64,000 nt of DNA. Origin: Altibacter lentus. GTDB lineage: Bacteria; Bacteroidota; Bacteroidia; Flavobacteriales; Flavobacteriaceae. The first letter of the stretch is position 1. The number at the start of each line of letters is the position of its first letter. The position numbers were made by a program, and so were the translations under genes. The stretch spans positions 1,247,394-1,311,393 of the forward strand of contig NZ_KN050846.1 in assembly GCF_000746845.1 (NCBI RefSeq). The letters run 5' to 3'. Under the pieces are notes generated by a model that saw only the letters and a list, made by a program, of their open reading frames with translations, did no database searches and was not told the DNA's origin. This document shows, piece by piece, positions 34,154-44,262 of the stretch.

Positions 34154-35450
34154 CTGAAGGAGTTTCCGTTTTTCGTTTCTGTTTCTTAAAGTAACGTAAC
34201 ACTAAAAACAACACGACCAAAAGATAGACAATATAACGAAGAAAGTGCGCAATGACTACGCCTTCCACACCGTAAATATCAACGAAGTAATAGGACAATC
34301 CGTAGAAAAGTCCAAGTGAGATCAATTCAGAAAAAATAAAACTTCGCACCAACTTCTTTGCTAAAAACTGATGTAGCAGTACCAAGGACGCCAATCGCAA
34401 GAAATCCCCTAAAAGTTGCCATTTGAACAAAGGAGCCATTTCGGTGAAATCGGGGTAGATCAATAGAATAATGTAGTCCCTGAGTACGTAGATCACGATC
34501 ATTCCAATACCGAAAAGCGGCAGGAGTGTCTTATAAATGGTGAACAATTCACGTTTAAAAGCTCTTTCGGTAGTAATGCTGGCAAACTTCGGAAGAACAT
34601 ATAAGGTAAACAGACTTCCGGAAAATACCATATAGTTCTTCGAAATAAAGGTCATAGCCGTCCAAATACCGGCATCGGCCTCGGTGATCCTGGTCATGAT
34701 CATGGTGCGAATGTCCAATTCCACATAATTCAGTAAAACAGAGGAAAAGAAAGACATTAACGAAAATGCCAAAAGGCCTTTCGCAAAAGAAGTCTTGATG
34801 CGAAGTTTAGAGAATTGAATATACTCCCTTAATGTTTTTGTAAATATTACCAGTAATACCGTAAGCTGAATGAGCGGTGTTAGTGCGATCGCCATTAGAG
34901 CTCCGTCAATATTATATTCATACAAAAAGTAAACCATTAGGACCGCACTTGCCAAATACCCAAAAAGATCGATCTTGGCATACTTCTTATACATGGACAA
35001 GCCGTTCACCACCCCTGTAAAGATCCTGTGTACGCTTATTACCGGCACTAAAACCGCTAAAATCTTTATAAGGTAAGCATAGTCTTGCGACGTAAAAAGT
35101 CGTTCACTTATGGCATTGGCACCAAAAAAAAGAAGGAGTGCCGTCACAACTGTTCCAATTAGTACAAACAACAATGAAGTAGAAAATAATTTTTGCAGTT
35201 GTTCCTTGTCCTCTTTATATTCGGCCACATATTTTACCACGCCGCTAAAAATACCAAAAGAGGCAAGGGAAGTAAGCAATTGAGTAATATTGCGCAGTTG
35301 TCCTATCTTCGAGATACCTTCCTCTCCTACCAATACCGCCAAGAGGCGTTGGATAAAAAAGGAAACAACCAATCGAATTCCAATCACAACGGTATTCAAA
35401 GAGGTGATCTTTAATAATAAATTCTCACGTATAAAGGCCGGAATTCTCAA
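34146..35450 (-). CDS. Second polysaccharide flippase (Wzx-type, WzxE-like)
   Basis: A 434-residue polytopic protein with 12 or so helices. GIRLVVSFFIQRLLAVLVGEEG and QLLTSLASFGIFSGVVKYVAE match O-antigen/ECA translocases. It is a distinct subfamily from its neighbour at 32669-34153, with low apparent similarity. The two overlap by 8 bp, so they are expressed together. Confidence 0.88.
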   Translation of the reverse strand: MRIPAFIRENLLLKITSLNTVVIGIRLVVSFFIQRLLAVLVGEEGISKIGQLRNITQLLTSLASFGIFSGVVKYVAEYKEDKEQLQKLFSTSLLFVLIGTVVTALLLFFGANAISERLFTSQDYAYLIKILAVLVPVISVHRIFTGVVNGLSMYKKYAKIDLFGYLASAVLMVYFLYEYNIDGALMAIALTPLIQLTVLLVIFTKTLREYIQFSKLRIKTSFAKGLLAFSLMSFFSSVLLNYVELDIRTMIMTRITEADAGIWTAMTFISKNYMVFSGSLFTLYVLPKFASITTERAFKRELFTIYKTLLPLFGIGMIVIYVLRDYIILLIYPDFTEMAPLFKWQLLGDFLRLASLVLLHQFLAKKLVRSFIFSELISLGLFYGLSYYFVDIYGVEGVVIAHFLRYIVYLLVVLFLVLRYFKKQKRKTETPSDA

Positions 35451-36551
35451 TTAGTAGGAATTTAATGCTGAAATTACTTTGGTTACTTCTTCATGTGTAA
35501 GTATAGGGCTCATGGGAATACTTACTACTTCACGATGGATCTTTTCGGTAACAGGGAAGGAACAGCCGGAAAACTCTTGGAGTGCTTCTTGTTGATGCGG
35601 TGCCAACGGATAGTGTATAAGTGTTCCTATTTGCCTTTTTTTCATATACTCCATAAACGACTCCCTATCTCCTACGCTCACAACAAAGAGGTGAAAGATA
35701 TGATCTTCTGCGCCACTGTAATAGGGTAATTTGATCTTTGGATTGCTAACTTCCTGTAAATACCGTTTTGCAATACGGCGTCTTACGTCATTGTCCTTAT
35801 CAAGAAAAGGAAGTTTGCATCGTAACAAGGCAGCTTGCACCTCATCTAACCTACTGTTGAATCCTTTCAATTCATTGATATACTTAGATGAAGCTCCGTA
35901 ATTGCGTAACTTTCGAATTACCGCTGCAAGTTCTTGGTCGTTGGTTGTTACCGCACCTCCGTCCCCCAAGGCACCTAAATTCTTTGTAGGATAAAAACTG
36001 AAGCCTGCTGCATCTCCAAGGTTACCTGCCAATAGGTTGGCTTCGTTCTTAGCACCATGCGCCTGTGCGGCATCTTCGATAACAACAAGATCATGCTTTT
36101 TTGCGAAATCAAGCAGAGGGGTCATGGGTGCCAATTGTCCATACAAATGTACCGGCATTATTCCCTTAGTATTTTCAGAAATATGTCGTTCCAGACTGGT
36201 GATATCAAAATTAAAGGTTTTGGCTTCGGCTTCTACCAAGACCGGGCTGAGGTTTGCTTGTTGAATGGCCAGAATAGTGGCAATATAGGTATTGGAAGCC
36301 ACCAGGATCTCGTCCTTCTCCTTTAGTATGCCTAACTGTTTGTAGCCTTCCAGAATTAAGCGCAGGGCTTCCAAACCGTTGCCTACACCAATACAATACT
36401 TGACCCCACAATATGTTGCAAACTCTTCTTCAAAAGCGCGTACCTGATCTCCAAGAATGTAGTAACCGGATTCTAAAAACAGTTGAAACTGCTCAGTAAA
36501 TGCAGTTTCAAACCGGCTATTGATCTTCTGAAGGTCTAAAAAAGGAATCAT
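35451..36551 (-). CDS. DegT/DnrJ/EryC1/StrS sugar aminotransferase, FdtB-like
   Basis: A 366-residue PLP aminotransferase with [11 protein letters not shown] (about 156-166) and [18 protein letters not shown], where the Lys is the Schiff-base residue. Together with FdtA in the same cluster it likely converts a dTDP-3-keto-6-deoxyhexose to the 3-amino sugar (FdtB/QdtB step). That substrate is inferred from context. Its ATG overlaps the preceding gene as ATGA. Confidence 0.88.
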   Translation of the reverse strand: MIPFLDLQKINSRFETAFTEQFQLFLESGYYILGDQVRAFEEEFATYCGVKYCIGVGNGLEALRLILEGYKQLGILKEKDEILVASNTYIATILAIQQANLSPVLVEAEAKTFNFDITSLERHISENTKGIMPVHLYGQLAPMTPLLDFAKKHDLVVIEDAAQAHGAKNEANLLAGNLGDAAGFSFYPTKNLGALGDGGAVTTNDQELAAVIRKLRNYGASSKYINELKGFNSRLDEVQAALLRCKLPFLDKDNDVRRRIAKRYLQEVSNPKIKLPYYSGAEDHIFHLFVVSVGDRESFMEYMKKRQIGTLIHYPLAPHQQEALQEFSGCSFPVTEKIHREVVSIPMSPILTHEEVTKVISALNSY

Positions 36552-37519
36552 AATAAGGGAAGTGTTAGGTCTTTAGAACTTGCTATATCCAAAACGTAAT
36601 TATCGGCTGTAAAAGTACGTGCGCCACAGCTTTCTTTCCAAAACAACAACCCGCTGTTCAAGAGCTTTCCATTTTCTTCACTCGAGGTATTAAAGTCAAA
36701 ATACCACTTACCTTCACTAAAATTATTCACTACAAAGTCATATACCAGATCCAAACTTCCGTAGGAATTTTTATCGGTATTTGCTGAAACATATTGCGGA
36801 TGGATCGTGGTCTTCGTTAAAAACACTGTAGTACCTGCAACGATCTTGGTCCCTTTATATACATTTACCTGCTGAATCTGTTGAGGAAAACGTTGGGCCA
36901 ATAACCGGATCTCTTCTAGGCTGTGGACCGGTGCCACATTGTACTTATTCTTTAAATTTGGAATAAGGATCTCGTTCCAGAATCCTTCAAAATTAGTATC
37001 TACAGACACGGTGAGCCCATTTCTAACAGCTTTATTGATGCCTTCCCTTCTGTTCTTCTGAAATCGCAACTTGTGGCGGTAATCAATGACCATAAGTGCA
37101 TCCCTTTTTACCAGTTTTGCATTGGCACGAAACATGAAGTAGACCAGTTCGTCCGAAGGCATTAGATTATAGAAGGATGGGATAACACGCATATCTAAAT
37201 GGTGCACTCCTTTGGAATAAAGATAATTTAATAGCGCCTTGAATGCCTCGAAGGCATCCAGTAGTTTTGCATTCTTCTGAAGCACAAAACTACCGTAAGT
37301 GAGGCCTTGATGCGAATAGACAACCTCCCCTGCAATATTGGCCGGCAATACCGCAAACAAGACGTCGTCCTTATAGACCATCAACGAAAAATCTGTGAAA
37401 CGATCTTTGTGATAGTCCATAAAATCACGTTCAAACAAGAACGTTGCATTTTTAGCCGACCTGATAAATTCGTCCCAACTTTCTTTCTCTAGTTCCGAAT
37501 ATTTATGTACCGAGTAAAT
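36548..37519 (-). CDS. FemAB-like/GNAT acetyltransferase, probable ATT start
   Basis: A protein of about 323 residues. The canonical TTG start at 37438 gives 296 aa, but open frame upstream continues as [17 protein letters not shown] and joins smoothly to [15 protein letters not shown], which looks like the true N-terminus of the family. The stretch lacks ATG, GTG or TTG; the first usable codon is ATT at 37517-37519, 3 bp after the upstream stop and in the same frame. The core has a GNAT-type fold with [15 protein letters not shown] and a C-terminal [13 protein letters not shown] segment. I infer amino-sugar or lipid acylation. Confidence 0.72.
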   Translation of the reverse strand: MYSVHKYSELEKESWDEFIRSAKNATFLFERDFMDYHKDRFTDFSLMVYKDDVLFAVLPANIAGEVVYSHQGLTYGSFVLQKNAKLLDAFEAFKALLNYLYSKGVHHLDMRVIPSFYNLMPSDELVYFMFRANAKLVKRDALMVIDYRHKLRFQKNRREGINKAVRNGLTVSVDTNFEGFWNEILIPNLKNKYNVAPVHSLEEIRLLAQRFPQQIQQVNVYKGTKIVAGTTVFLTKTTIHPQYVSANTDKNSYGSLDLVYDFVVNNFSEGKWYFDFNTSSEENGKLLNSGLLFWKESCGARTFTADNYVLDIASSKDLTLPLL

Positions 37520-37522
37520 AGG

Positions 37523-39010
37523 TTATATTTTTTTAAAAACTATGTTTCCTTCTGAATCTATATACGAATATACCCCTTTTGGGGCACCTTCGTTAATAAT
37601 CACAAAGCTTTCATCCTCTTGCAGGTGGTTTAAGTAGGTATTGTTGTCTGCCAAATAGGAAAACAAATATCTAAAAAGATTCACGGGTGTTCTTATTTCA
37701 GTATCGAACTCAGGGGCGTCATTGTTTGGCCAGTGAATGGACAACTGACTTGTAAAAATAGAGTAAATAAGATCTCTGTCCTGGGTCTTTGTATAGATCT
37801 GGTTGGTATATTCCATACCTACAAATCCTCCGTGATCTGCCATGATCACGACCAATGCTTCCGGATCTTTATCTAAAATAATATCGATTGTTTTCGTGAG
37901 CATCCCGTTGGCATTCTTCAAGCTTTCCTCCCATAACATTCGTTCGCCTTCCACCCCTTTCGAATCGGCTTTGCGCCCATGGATATGACCGGGATTAAAG
38001 ATCTCAATAAAAAAGAACTTCGGTTTTTCCGGATCCATTTGTAACGTTTCTGTTAAAGGCTCAAGAATATCTTGGCGAACGCCCAGTCCGGTACCTATAT
38101 AAGAGATGTCCTTGTAACTAAAGTTGGCGTAATCGTATCCAATCTCCGGTCTGTTCAATAGCAGATAAGGCATTTCTGCTAAAAAATGTGTCTTGTATCC
38201 GTTCTGTTTGAAAATATTGAGAACGGCATTGTTCGAAATAATCACGTTTCTGGCATTGACTGCTTCGCTGAAGCTGACCCCTCGATTAAAATAATGATGC
38301 TTCATCACAAAAGTGGCGCTATTCGAAGATAAGGTAGAAGGATAATTACTTCGGAAGTTTGGATAGTTCTTAAACCCATTTGAAAGTAGATAGGTTTCAA
38401 ATTTGCTGTTGTCTAAGTTATAATATCCGCGATCGATCTCCGAAAAATTTGCATAACCGTCCGGTTGGATCAAATACACGTTAGGACGCTTGGTAAAGAT
38501 CGCCTGTTCGATGGCATCCGGTTGTTCCATCCATTCTTTCGAATAGTTTAATTGTGAAATAATCGTGGGGATTAGTGTAAATGTGGCAATGAGGGCCAAT
38601 AACAACTGTAAGACAATAACCTTTTTAAGATGCTTATACAGAAAATACGAGAACAAGGCCGCTATGACCAAGATCCCCAATGTCATTTTCTTTTGCAAAC
38701 CTGCATAGAGACATACTTTCAGTAAAAACAAAAAAACGAAAACATTCAAAAAAGGGAGAATGTATTTTTGCCATCGAATTGGAACAAACCGCTTGGATAG
38801 CTTATGGATTAACCAAAACCCGATAACAGGCACTACTAAAAAGAAGAGCGTAAAATACCCCACATGCCCCCAGGTATTGATAAGTGTATAATTATTGGTA
38901 AAGTAGAAGAAGACAGGATACAAACCGGCGGCCACAGCAGCTAAAGCCGGGTACTCTCTGGTATCACTTAAAAATTTTTGTAAAAAGTTCTGCTTCTTTC
39001 GAGTTGCCAT
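37523..39010 (-). CDS. Sulfatase/alkaline-phosphatase superfamily membrane protein
   Basis: A 495-residue protein with about five N-terminal transmembrane helices (23-165) and an extracytoplasmic catalytic domain. The motifs NVYLIQPDGYANF (metal Asp region), SSNSATF (possible nucleophile Ser/Thr region) and IMADHGGFVGM (metal DH pair) fit the LtaS/EptA-type sulfatase fold. It probably transfers or removes phospho-groups on surface glycans. The stop is directly followed by the next gene, and the upstream gene abuts exactly. Confidence 0.82.
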   Translation of the reverse strand: MATRKKQNFLQKFLSDTREYPALAAVAAGLYPVFFYFTNNYTLINTWGHVGYFTLFFLVVPVIGFWLIHKLSKRFVPIRWQKYILPFLNVFVFLFLLKVCLYAGLQKKMTLGILVIAALFSYFLYKHLKKVIVLQLLLALIATFTLIPTIISQLNYSKEWMEQPDAIEQAIFTKRPNVYLIQPDGYANFSEIDRGYYNLDNSKFETYLLSNGFKNYPNFRSNYPSTLSSNSATFVMKHHYFNRGVSFSEAVNARNVIISNNAVLNIFKQNGYKTHFLAEMPYLLLNRPEIGYDYANFSYKDISYIGTGLGVRQDILEPLTETLQMDPEKPKFFFIEIFNPGHIHGRKADSKGVEGERMLWEESLKNANGMLTKTIDIILDKDPEALVVIMADHGGFVGMEYTNQIYTKTQDRDLIYSIFTSQLSIHWPNNDAPEFDTEIRTPVNLFRYLFSYLADNNTYLNHLQEDESFVIINEGAPKGVYSYIDSEGNIVFKKI

Positions 39011-40396
39011 TTACTTCGCTTTAAACAAATACAAGATACGCTTTGTTCCGGCTACGGCTTCTTTCTTTTCAAGCTGAAAGTACTGTGCATACCCGGCCTC
39101 AAAATTACTTTCGTTATAAAAATCGAAATGGTTTATAAATTCCCGCTTTCGCACCAACAACGATTCTACCCAGGAATCCTCCCGCGTTGGGAATTCTATA
39201 ATAAGATTCTTGGAGAACTTTGCGAAGAATTCCGCAGATTTCTCAAAAGGGACATTTCCGGAAAGCGTGATATGGTGGATGAGTGCCAAGGCCATTGTCA
39301 CATCGGGTTGAAAATCCGTTAATCTTTCTAAAAGAGAACTGCGTTCGGTATTGTTGAACCCAATTCCCGGAGCAGGCTGCAACACATCACAAACAAAGGG
39401 CAGCATGTTCTCCTCTTTATTTTGCTGTACTTGCTTATAATTATGGTCTACCGCATTGCTGTCGATATCGGTAACGATCACCTGCGATACTGTATCGGTG
39501 ATGGTTCTTGCAAAGGTTCCGTCATTACCGCCAACATCAATGAGTCGTTTCGGCCGTAAGGGCAGTACCCATTCCCGGATCAATTTTTTCTTTGCCTCGA
39601 AAGCAATGGCATCGTAATTTGTTTTTGTATAATAATCGCCCCATTCGGAAGCTTCTTTTACATCCAGTTTCTTGATGTAGTCAAAAAGGCTCTCCAATAT
39701 ATTCTCCTGCGATTTTTTAGACAGGGAAGCAAGTTTGGTCTCCGCCTTATAATCTTCACTATGCTTGCGTTCCATCTTTGCCAGCAAATGGATATTGGTA
39801 AAAACGGTGGAACTTAGTTTACTCTTCCCCGGAAGCAGGGACGCTATGAGGGATACCGGAATACCATCGATATGGGTCTGCATCATTTTAAAGACTTCGG
39901 TGCCGTAGTATTTGGCCAACACCAGAGGACCGAAAAAATGAGTTATGAATTGTTTATAGGCACGCCAGGGTGTATTTTCTTCGTAGAAATCAAATGAGAG
40001 GGTGTCTATAAATATAGGTTTTCCTTTGTGAAAGGTGACATTATATGCCGAAGCATCCTTCAGAATAAATCCTTTGGAGAGTGCATACTTCTGAAGCTTC
40101 AGTGTGTGCAAGGCAGCATGTTTGTACATACTGAAACTCCATTCATACGGATTCGTAATAAAAGGGATGGTTTCAGGAGTAATCACAATACCGTCTTCGA
40201 CTGCCTGCGTCTCGCGGTGTGGGATCAACAGCCCTTTTTTTATAAGCGTGCTGTAGAAACCACTATCGGTAAGCGCCCGGTACTGTGGAAAATAAATAGG
40301 ATGAATACGTCTTCTTAGCTGTTCCCCGTCATGGAACATGTAGCCAGAAGGATCTCTAAAGGAAGCTTGATGTAAATTTTCAGTGTGTTTTGTCAT
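39011..40396 (-). CDS. SAM-dependent methyltransferase
   Basis: A 461-residue protein starting MTKHTENLHQASFRDPSGYM. A nine-codon-longer frame exists but would overlap the upstream gene further. The N-terminal half (to about 270) is unusual for methyltransferases and contains PIFIDTLSFDFYEENTPWRA. A SAM motif RLIDVGGNDGTFARTI is at about 285-300 and TDIDSNAVDHN lies shortly after. It overlaps the small membrane gene by 17 bp. Glycan methylation is inferred. Confidence 0.78.
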   Translation of the reverse strand: MTKHTENLHQASFRDPSGYMFHDGEQLRRRIHPIYFPQYRALTDSGFYSTLIKKGLLIPHRETQAVEDGIVITPETIPFITNPYEWSFSMYKHAALHTLKLQKYALSKGFILKDASAYNVTFHKGKPIFIDTLSFDFYEENTPWRAYKQFITHFFGPLVLAKYYGTEVFKMMQTHIDGIPVSLIASLLPGKSKLSSTVFTNIHLLAKMERKHSEDYKAETKLASLSKKSQENILESLFDYIKKLDVKEASEWGDYYTKTNYDAIAFEAKKKLIREWVLPLRPKRLIDVGGNDGTFARTITDTVSQVIVTDIDSNAVDHNYKQVQQNKEENMLPFVCDVLQPAPGIGFNNTERSSLLERLTDFQPDVTMALALIHHITLSGNVPFEKSAEFFAKFSKNLIIEFPTREDSWVESLLVRKREFINHFDFYNESNFEAGYAQYFQLEKKEAVAGTKRILYLFKAK

Positions 40397-40583
40397 GTAG
40401 ATCGGTGTCCTTTTCATCAACATCGATGGAGTCGTACGTATCGTCTTCCTCTTTCAGCAATCCAAAAAAAGCCTTCACCTTATACATCACATTCTTCGAA
40501 AATAAAATCACTCCGGCCGCTACTGCAACAATAGCTTGAACGATCATTGCACCTAATCCCGGATCGAAATACAGAAAATTCAT
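40380..40583 (-). CDS. Small membrane protein of the polysaccharide cluster
   Basis: A 67-residue protein: GAMIVQAIVAVAAGVILFS is a single transmembrane helix (about 11-29), followed by an acidic tail EEDDTYDSIDVDEKDTDL. The acidic tail and the overlap with the methyltransferase gene suggest a partner of that enzyme or of the sulfatase-like protein. No family recognised. Confidence 0.62.
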   Translation of the reverse strand: MNFLYFDPGLGAMIVQAIVAVAAGVILFSKNVMYKVKAFFGLLKEEDDTYDSIDVDEKDTDLHDKTH

Positions 40584-40676
40584 ATCAATACGTACTTAAA
40601 ATTGCTCGGTTCCTCACCTTGAGGTTACAAATAAACTAAAAAACGGGCAGTTTATTGGAACAAAGCACTACATTAT

Positions 40677-42470
40677 TTACAGCTTATTTCGCTTTCTGTC
40701 GGTCTCCTTTAAATAGATCTTTCGCAAACGCAGGTGATTTGGCGTCACCTCTACATATTCGTCTTTCTGGATGTACTCTAATGCCTCTTCCAAAGAGAAC
40801 TTGATCGCCGGAACGATACGCGCTTTATCATCGGCTCCGGAAGAACGAACGTTCGATAGTTTCTTGGTCTTGGTGATGTTCACGGTCATATCATCCTGAC
40901 GTGTATTCTCCCCGATTACCTGTCCTTCGTAAATATCTTCGTTAGGGTGTACAAAGAAACGACCCCTATCCTGTAATTTATCGATGGAATAAGGAATGGC
41001 AGAACCATTCTCCATGGAAACCAAACTTCCGTTCTGGCGCTCCGGAATTCCTCCTTTTAACGGCTGATATTCAAGAAAACGATGGGTCATAATAGCTTCA
41101 CCGGCAGTGGCTGTCAACAGTTGATTCCGAAGTCCGATAATCCCACGTGACGGAATGGTGAACTTACAGATCATACGGTCTCCTTTCGCTTCCATGCTCA
41201 ACATTTCCCCTTTACGCAAGGTTACCATGTCGATGGCACGGCCACTTACCGTTTCAGGAAGGTCGATGGTCATCTCTTCCACCGGCTCACATTTCACACC
41301 GTCGATCTCTTTGATGATCACCTGCGGCTGACCAATTTGCAATTCATATCCCTCGCGACGCATGGTCTCGATCAATACCGACAAGTGCAATACACCACGG
41401 CCAAATACCATGAATTTATCGGCACTGTCCGTAGGCTGCATCCGTAAGGCCAGATTCTTTTCAAGTTCACGCTCCAAACGCTCTTTGATGTGGCGTGAGG
41501 TCACAAACTTTCCATCCTTCCCAAAGAAAGGCGAATCGTTAATGGTGAACAACATGCTCATAGTAGGCTCATCGATGGCAATGGTCTTCAACGCTTCTGG
41601 GTTCTCAATATCGGCCACTGTATCCCCTATCTCGAATCCTTCCAATCCCACCAATGCACAAATGTCACCGGCGTGCACTTCCGAAACTTTCTTTCGTCCC
41701 AAACCTTCGAACGTATGAAGTTCTTTAATTTTCGACTTGGTCGTGGATCCGTCACGTTTTACCAGGGTTACCTGCATATTTTCTTTTAAAACCCCACGCT
41801 GTAAACGACCAATTGCAATACGACCCGTAAATGAAGAATAATCTAATGATGTGATAAGCATCTGCACACTACCTTCTTCAACCTTTGGTGAAGGAATGTG
41901 TTCTAAAACCATATCTAATAAAGGCTCTATAGAATTGGTCTGGTCCTTCCAATCCTCGCTCATCCAATTCTGCTTGGCTGAACCATACACGGTTGGAAAA
42001 TCCAGCTGCCATTCTTCGGCACCCAGTTCGAACATAAGGTCAAAAACCGACTCGTGCACCTCTTCGGGCGTACAATTCTCTTTGTCCACTTTATTGATCA
42101 CCACACAAGGCTTTAAACCAAGATCGATCGCTTTTTGAAGTACGAAACGCGTTTGTGGCATGGGTCCTTCGAACGCATCCACTAGCAATAGCACGCCGTC
42201 TGCCATGTTCAAAACTCGCTCTACCTCACCTCCAAAATCGGCGTGACCGGGGGTATCGATTATATTGATCTTCGTGTCCTTATACACCACGGAAACGTTC
42301 TTGGAAGTGATCGTAATCCCTCGCTCACGCTCAAGATCGTTATTGTCCAGAATAAGTTCACCGGTGTTTTCGTTCTCACGAAAAAGGCTACAATGGTGCA
42401 TGATCTTATCAACCAAGGTGGTTTTTCCGTGGTCAACGTGTGCAATAATGGCAATATTTTTAATATTCAT
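40677..42470 (-). CDS. typA: Translational GTPase TypA/BipA
   Basis: A 597-residue GTPase with G1 AHVDHGKTT (about 10-18), G2 RGITITSK, G3 DTPGHADF, G4 NKVDKE, followed by domain II, EF-G-like III and V, and the BipA C-terminal domain. It assists ribosome assembly and stress adaptation. A GC hairpin (42479-42492) sits 8 nt upstream of the start codon. Confidence 0.96.
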   Translation of the reverse strand: MNIKNIAIIAHVDHGKTTLVDKIMHHCSLFRENENTGELILDNNDLERERGITITSKNVSVVYKDTKINIIDTPGHADFGGEVERVLNMADGVLLLVDAFEGPMPQTRFVLQKAIDLGLKPCVVINKVDKENCTPEEVHESVFDLMFELGAEEWQLDFPTVYGSAKQNWMSEDWKDQTNSIEPLLDMVLEHIPSPKVEEGSVQMLITSLDYSSFTGRIAIGRLQRGVLKENMQVTLVKRDGSTTKSKIKELHTFEGLGRKKVSEVHAGDICALVGLEGFEIGDTVADIENPEALKTIAIDEPTMSMLFTINDSPFFGKDGKFVTSRHIKERLERELEKNLALRMQPTDSADKFMVFGRGVLHLSVLIETMRREGYELQIGQPQVIIKEIDGVKCEPVEEMTIDLPETVSGRAIDMVTLRKGEMLSMEAKGDRMICKFTIPSRGIIGLRNQLLTATAGEAIMTHRFLEYQPLKGGIPERQNGSLVSMENGSAIPYSIDKLQDRGRFFVHPNEDIYEGQVIGENTRQDDMTVNITKTKKLSNVRSSGADDKARIVPAIKFSLEEALEYIQKDEYVEVTPNHLRLRKIYLKETDRKRNKL

Positions 42471-42478
42471 AGCAGATG

Positions 42479-42492
42479 CCCGCTTTGGCGGG
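42479..42492 (-). other. Hairpin in the typA leader
   Basis: CCCGC / GCGGG with a 4-base loop lies 8 nt upstream of the typA ATG, in the ribosome-binding region. Similar short GC hairpins are common in flavobacterial intergenic DNA, so a regulatory role is not proven. Confidence 0.5.
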
Positions 42493-42616
42493 TAATGGTT
42501 TTAGATACAGTGTTTTATCAAAAAAAGCAACCGCTTTTTTACCCCCTCTCGGTAAGGCGGTGCAAAAGTAGTGTTTCTTAACTGATTACAACATAAGAAA
42601 GCGTTAATTCTTTTTT

Positions 42617-42810
42617 GGGCGTATCCCTCGTTTCCCTTTTTAAAACAACCTTACTGAAATAGTGCAGCACTACACTCAGGAAAACTCGGGTCGGGCTTTC
42701 GGCTGTATCTCTCCCACTCGTTTTGCCTTTTTTGATTGTCAGAGGTGGTTGGAGAGGATGCCGCCTCAACTAGCTCGCCTTTGGCGAGTCCCTTACGCAA
42801 CCCACGAAAT
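42617..42810 (-). repeat. Dispersed intergenic repeat, copy C (inverted), and typA-kdsA intergenic region
   Basis: The typA-kdsA gap (42471-42848) is dominated by this element. On the minus strand it starts ATTTCGTGGGTTGCGTAAGG, then GAGGCGGCATCC, an internal hairpin CTCGCC / GGCGAG, GGGAGAGATACAGCCGAAAG, CCCGACCC, a hairpin around TAGTGC / GCACTA, and ends GATACGCCC. It shares the framework of copies A and B but has a longer middle. No ORF is supported in it. The kdsA -7 box (42822-42829) follows. Confidence 0.78.
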
Positions 42811-42821
42811 GGTTATTTTAC

Positions 42822-42829
42822 TATCTTTG
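42822..42829 (+). promoter_or_regulatory. kdsA -7 element
   Basis: TATCTTTG, a perfect TAnnTTTG, ends 19 bp before the kdsA ATG. No clear -33 element at the right spacing. Confidence 0.55.
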
Positions 42830-42848
42830 CTCCCTTAATACGCACTAA

Positions 42849-43667
42849 ATGAATATTGATCACATCCCAAAGATAAAACACACAACGTCCAACAATTTTT
42901 TCCTATTAGCGGGGCCTTGCGCTATTGAAGGCGAAGAAATGGCGTTACAGATCGCCGAAAAGATCGTGGCGATTACCAATAAACTGGAGATCCCGTATGT
43001 TTTTAAAGGTAGTTTCAAAAAAGCCAACCGTAGCCGGATCGATAGTTTTACCGGGATAGGTGATGAGAAAGCACTGAAGATTCTTCAGAAAGTTTCCAAT
43101 GAATTTGACGTCCCCACCGTTACCGATATCCATGAGGTTTCCGATGCGGAAATGGCCGCGGCCTATGTAGACGTGTTGCAGATCCCTGCTTTCCTGGTTC
43201 GTCAAACCGATCTTGTGGTCGCAGCTGCCGAAACAGGGAAAGTCGTCAACTTAAAGAAAGGACAATTCATGAGTCCGGAAAGCATGAAACATGCCGTGAC
43301 CAAGGTCACAGACTGTAACAATCAACAAGTCATGATCACCGATCGGGGTACTATGTTCGGGTATCAGGATATGATCGTTGATTTTAGGGGAATCCCTACC
43401 ATGAAAGCCTATGCACCCGTAGTTCTGGATGTCACTCACAGCCTGCAACAGCCTAACCAAAGTTTGGGAGTTACAGGAGGTCGCCCCGAAATGATCAGTA
43501 CGATTGCACGGGCAGGGATCGCCACCGGAGTTGACGGCCTTTTTATTGAAACTCACTTCGACCCTGCCAATGCCAAAAGCGACGGGGCCAATATGCTCGA
43601 CCTTGACAAACTGGAAAAATTACTTACTGATCTGGTAGCCATCAGAAAGACGATCAATCATTTATAA
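42849..43667 (+). CDS. kdsA: 3-deoxy-8-phosphooctulonate (Kdo-8-P) synthase
   Basis: A 272-residue enzyme with LLAGPCAIEGE, KGSFKKANRSRIDSFTG and ITDRGTMFGYQDMIVDFRG motifs of KdsA. It condenses PEP with arabinose-5-phosphate to Kdo-8-phosphate for LPS inner core. Location near the polysaccharide cluster suits LPS biosynthesis. The last 10 bp overlap the convergent DUF1801 gene. Confidence 0.96.
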   Translation: MNIDHIPKIKHTTSNNFFLLAGPCAIEGEEMALQIAEKIVAITNKLEIPYVFKGSFKKANRSRIDSFTGIGDEKALKILQKVSNEFDVPTVTDIHEVSDAEMAAAYVDVLQIPAFLVRQTDLVVAAAETGKVVNLKKGQFMSPESMKHAVTKVTDCNNQQVMITDRGTMFGYQDMIVDFRGIPTMKAYAPVVLDVTHSLQQPNQSLGVTGGRPEMISTIARAGIATGVDGLFIETHFDPANAKSDGANMLDLDKLEKLLTDLVAIRKTINHL

Positions 43668-44020
43668 ATGGGACGATCTCGTAAGGCATAGGCCTCTTTT
43701 AGCAGATCGATCAATACCCTATCATTGATATCCTCCATATTGAAATATCGTAGGGATTTCATACATTTCCTGTTCTCAGAAACCAGCTTATCTGTATGCT
43801 GCGTCAAGTGGGCACCTCGAGTGAATACAAGATCGACATAGTTTTTGGACTGATTGAGATAGCAAAACATATTGTTCCCCGCAAGATAATAGAACGGCAG
43901 ATGCCATTTGTATTTCAATATAACTTCAGGGATCGTAGTTTCAACAATTAGTTGTAAATGAAGCAGTATTGACCGGAACGGTTCTTCTTTGGAAAGTATG
44001 TACGTCTCTGCCGGGTTCAT
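43658..44020 (-). CDS. DUF1801 domain protein
   Basis: A 120-residue protein starting MNPAETYILSKEEPFRSILL, the DUF1801 N-terminus. VILKYKWHLPFYYLAGNNMF and YVDLVFTRGAHL are typical. The family fold resembles YdhG-like proteins with unknown function. A hairpin with arms GAGAAG / CTTCTC (44043-44077) lies upstream of the start on its 5' side. Confidence 0.8.
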   Translation of the reverse strand: MNPAETYILSKEEPFRSILLHLQLIVETTIPEVILKYKWHLPFYYLAGNNMFCYLNQSKNYVDLVFTRGAHLTQHTDKLVSENRKCMKSLRYFNMEDINDRVLIDLLKEAYALRDRPIYK

Positions 44021-44112
44021 CATTCGAAAATACAAATAAAATGAGAAGCCCATTCCTAAAAAGGAACCGACTTCTCAGTCTTCTTGAATTTGGCAATATT
44101 CAAATAACATCG

Positions 44113-44181
44113 TAAAAAAGGGCTACTCAAGATAGAGTAGCCCTTTTACAATCGCTTTTTTTAACTCCCCAATTAATTAAG
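44113..44181 (-). ncRNA. Tandem small RNA unit 1
   Basis: Predicted 70-nt transcript from a -7 box (CATCTTTG, 44187-44194). The conserved core AATTAATTGGGGAGTTAA and CGATTGTA precede a terminator hairpin GGGCTACTC / GAGTAGCCC followed by six T. No start codon for a conserved peptide is present. The core is shared with the two other units while the terminator stem differs. Confidence 0.62.
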
Positions 44182-44186
44182 CTATA

Positions 44187-44253
44187 CAAAGATGGGAAGA
44201 AGATGGAAGGCAAACAAGGGGATTAAAACCCTTTTTGCACAGGGTTTTTCCTG
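44187..44253 (-). promoter_or_regulatory. Promoter and paired palindromic boxes of sRNA unit 1
   Basis: The -7 box is CATCTTTG (44194-44187). A proximal imperfect palindrome AGGGGATTAAAACCCT (44217-44232) begins 23 bp upstream of it, and a distal box CAGGGTTTTTCCTG (44240-44253) begins 46 bp upstream. The equivalent boxes of the other units lie at nearly the same distances. Confidence 0.6.
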
Positions 44254-44262
44254 TTTTTGGAC

